Below are positions 17,445 to 18,969 of a DNA stretch of 18,969 nt, one piece after another. The stretch's first letter is position 1. The number at the start of each line of letters is the position of its first letter. Below the pieces are notes generated by a model, which saw nothing but the letters and a program-made list of their open reading frames with translations, was not told where the DNA came from and searched no databases. The position numbers and the translations under genes are program-made. Origin of the DNA: SBAX01 sp964646605 (lineage in GTDB: Bacteria; Planctomycetota; Phycisphaerae; UBA1845); assembly GCA_964646605.1 (NCBI GenBank), contig CAZYEX010000081.1:1-18969 (forward strand), in the 5' to 3' direction.

Positions 17445-17461
17445 CTTGCTGTTACCCACAT
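17445..17461 (+). repeat. Left terminal inverted repeat of the IS
   Basis: CTTGCTGTTACCCACAT is the exact reverse complement of 18950-18966. The transposase stop codon (TAA, 17454-17452 on the minus strand) lies inside this repeat, so the coding end and the transposase binding site overlap. Confidence 0.9.
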
Positions 17462-18855
17462 TTTTTCATTTCCTCATTCAGGCTCGCACCCAGGAGGATG
17501 AGTTGAAAGCTCTGCCATCCGCGCCAGGCGCGGAGCCAGCCGAGGGGGCCGTCGCGTTTTCGACCGGGATGACCTCCCAGGCGGCCGATGCCACCCCAGA
17601 ATTCACCAATCGTCAGCGTTTCCGAGGGTTTTTTTAGGTATTGAGCCATCACGCGAACGGTGAGGTTGTCCAAGAGCGTACGGGCAGGTTCGTCCGGTTC
17701 GTCGCGGGCCGCGTATTTGAGTTGCAGCAGGCAGACGGCCAGCACGCTGAGCAAGCCGATCAACGGTTCCAGGCGATCGACGTGTTCCAGTCGCCGCATC
17801 TCCACTTGGCAACCGGTCTTCTCACACTTGTGGAACTCTTCGATCATCCAACGGAACGAATAGCCTTCCGCGACCAACAACACCTGTGTCGTCGTCTCGC
17901 ATGGCAGGCTCGTGCATAACAACCATTCCAAAGGCTCCAGGCCGGTCGGCGGATGCTCCTCCCACACCCGCACCACCCAACAGGAGATCGGCGCACAAGT
18001 GCGATAGGCGGGCTCGTAGCGCGAGGGGAGCAGCGTCACGCGACCGGCCGCCACGCAAAGGTGGACCTCCTGCGGTCCCACGCCGCCTTTGCGCCGCACC
18101 GTGAGGTGACGGCTGGCTACGCTGGGCAGACGTCGTGCATGGGAAAAGAGCAAGTCCGATCCTTCCGGCGTTTGCACGCGGCGATCTTTGGAAAGGCGAA
18201 TCAGCCAGTCCGCATCCTGTCGCCGGGCCTCGTCATAGACACCGAAGATGTCCTCGCCACGATCGCCGACGTGAACCCAACGAACGTCGGGCGGTGGGGG
18301 TCCGATGGCACGAATGGCTTCGACCCACCAGTAGGACTCGCGCTCGTCCAGCGGTACGTGGCGCGTCGCGGTGCGGTCGTCGCTGTGCCCCAGCGGTCGA
18401 GATCGGCGGCGGTGATGTCGCTGATACATCAGACCGATGGGCCGCCGCGTGGCGGGATCCATCGCCAACACGTTCTGCTGATGCAACCCTTGCATCCAGG
18501 GATCGCCGCCGATCGGTCCAAGCCCTTCGCAATGAACGTGCGACGTGAAATCCAGGACGGCCGTGTCCTGAAGCAAAAAGACCATCGGCCATCGCCCGGC
18601 CTGCTCCCGTGTCTGTTCAAAGTGCGGACGGCAAACGCCCTCGTGGGTCACCTCGTTCGCCGAAAACAGCCGGTACGCGGCCTTCATGTCCGCGCGCGTG
18701 CCGGTTTGCTGAGGAATCGTTCCGCTGCTGTTCGCCGCCATCTGCGCCGCCAACTTCACCAACCGCCGTGTACGCCGAAGATCACCCAAGCTCGCCGATC
18801 CAAACTGATGGTCGGCCCAGCGAAGGCGATCCGCCAACGCCCATGCGCCATCCAT
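17452..18855 (-). CDS. IS4-family transposase, Tn5/IS50 subgroup
   Basis: This 467-aa DDE transposase cuts and pastes the element by binding its terminal repeats. The N-terminal region (WADHQFGSASLGDLRRTRRL, 13-32, then IPQQTG and AAYRLFSAN) matches the Tn5-type DNA-binding domain. The catalytic residues are Asp97 (LLQDTAV), Asp198 (HVGDRGEDIF) and Glu339. The IS4 signature Y-x2-R-x3-E-x6-K is exact at Y332, R335, E339, K346. The C-terminal segment LGWLRAWRGWQSFQLILLG corresponds to the Tn5 dimerisation part. The frame is unbroken. ATG 18855 is 11 bp from the only ribosome-binding-like site, GGAGG (minus strand of 18867-18871). That site is better spaced for an out-of-frame ATG at 18860, which may hold down expression. 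Confidence 0.93.
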   Translation of the reverse strand: MDGAWALADRLRWADHQFGSASLGDLRRTRRLVKLAAQMAANSSGTIPQQTGTRADMKAAYRLFSANEVTHEGVCRPHFEQTREQAGRWPMVFLLQDTAVLDFTSHVHCEGLGPIGGDPWMQGLHQQNVLAMDPATRRPIGLMYQRHHRRRSRPLGHSDDRTATRHVPLDERESYWWVEAIRAIGPPPPDVRWVHVGDRGEDIFGVYDEARRQDADWLIRLSKDRRVQTPEGSDLLFSHARRLPSVASRHLTVRRKGGVGPQEVHLCVAAGRVTLLPSRYEPAYRTCAPISCWVVRVWEEHPPTGLEPLEWLLCTSLPCETTTQVLLVAEGYSFRWMIEEFHKCEKTGCQVEMRRLEHVDRLEPLIGLLSVLAVCLLQLKYAARDEPDEPARTLLDNLTVRVMAQYLKKPSETLTIGEFWGGIGRLGGHPGRKRDGPLGWLRAWRGWQSFQLILLGASLNEEMKKCG

Positions 18856-18949
18856 GGCATCCCGTACCTCCGTAAAAGCCGACCCCGGGCATCCTTGCCC
18901 TATACGCCAGCCCCTCTAGCTCAACCAACCATCCACCGCGCGTCAAGAG

Positions 18950-18966
18950 ATGTGGGTAACAGCAAG
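18950..18966 (-). repeat. Right terminal inverted repeat of the IS
   Basis: This 17-bp repeat mirrors 17445-17461 without mismatch. Only three bases of the window lie beyond it, so nothing can be said of the right flank. The stretch between this repeat and the transposase start holds the transposase leader. Confidence 0.9.
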
Positions 18967-18969
18967 ACT

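Larger units (their letters stand above)
17445..18966 (-). mobile_element. IS4-family (IS50/Tn5-like) insertion sequence
   Basis: A 1522-bp element has perfect 17-bp terminal inverted repeats and one transposase gene filling almost all of it. No passenger gene is present. Only three bases of flank (18967-18969) remain on the right, so the target duplication, 9 bp in IS50-type elements, cannot be confirmed. Those three bases (ACT) do not match the first bases of the left 9-bp flank (17436-17444). The boundaries may therefore lie a few bases further out, or this is a rearranged copy. The transposase is intact, so the copy may be active. Confidence 0.85.

Overview
The window is GC-rich bacterial DNA that looks like an uncultured member of the Planctomycetota. 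The evidence is the style of its secreted proteins: repeated 'D-C-N-x-N-G-x-P-D-x-C-D' motifs, a paired dockerin-like segment, IPTL/PEP-CTERM-type C-terminal sorting signals (IPAASQWG and IPTVSTWG followed by a membrane helix and basic residues), and a large TPR-bearing Ser/Thr kinase. No rRNA or tRNA gene was seen, so the phylum call is an inference from protein style.

Layout. 1-1091: the tail of an unidentified gene, a small YgiT-type zinc-finger protein, and a tightly coupled pair made of a 75-aa protein and a retropepsin-like aspartic protease behind their own promoter. This stretch is bracketed by two 63-bp copies (60/63 identical) of the ribosome binding site and first codons of the next gene. 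1135-3399: a large secreted Cys-rich protein with dockerin-like motifs. 3403-6251 (minus): ribosome-rescue hydrolase ArfB downstream of a membrane Ser/Thr kinase with TPRs. 6607-7143 (minus): a gamma-carbonic-anhydrase-like hexapeptide protein. 7180-7869 (plus): a YceI-like putative lipoprotein. 7863-8591 (minus): a CPBP intramembrane protease. 8654-9319 (plus): an endonuclease III-like DNA glycosylase.

9721-12372: one unbroken 883-codon frame that looks like two complete exported proteins joined head to tail. The first half is a YWTD-type beta-propeller with its own CTERM sorting signal. It is followed at once by a Met, a new signal peptide, a trypsin-like serine protease and a Cys/Asp-rich tail. 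A tiny Cys-rich exported protein (12493-12696), a DUF4202 protein (12813-13415), an outer-membrane beta-barrel protein (13419-14366, minus) and a secreted seven-repeat FG-GAP propeller with EGF-like and CTERM segments (14544-17219, minus) follow. The right end is an almost complete IS50/Tn5-like IS4-family insertion sequence (17445-18966).

How the genes work together: much of the coding capacity goes to cell-surface or exported proteins, which suggests an envelope-oriented accessory region rather than one pathway. The housekeeping-like genes (arfB, glycosylase, gamma-CA, DUF4202) are scattered singletons. Three convergent gene pairs end within 3 bp of each other or overlap. The best candidates for something undescribed are the propeller/protease tandem protein, the small-protein/retropepsin module inside duplicated leader DNA, and the duplicated-motif Cys peptide.
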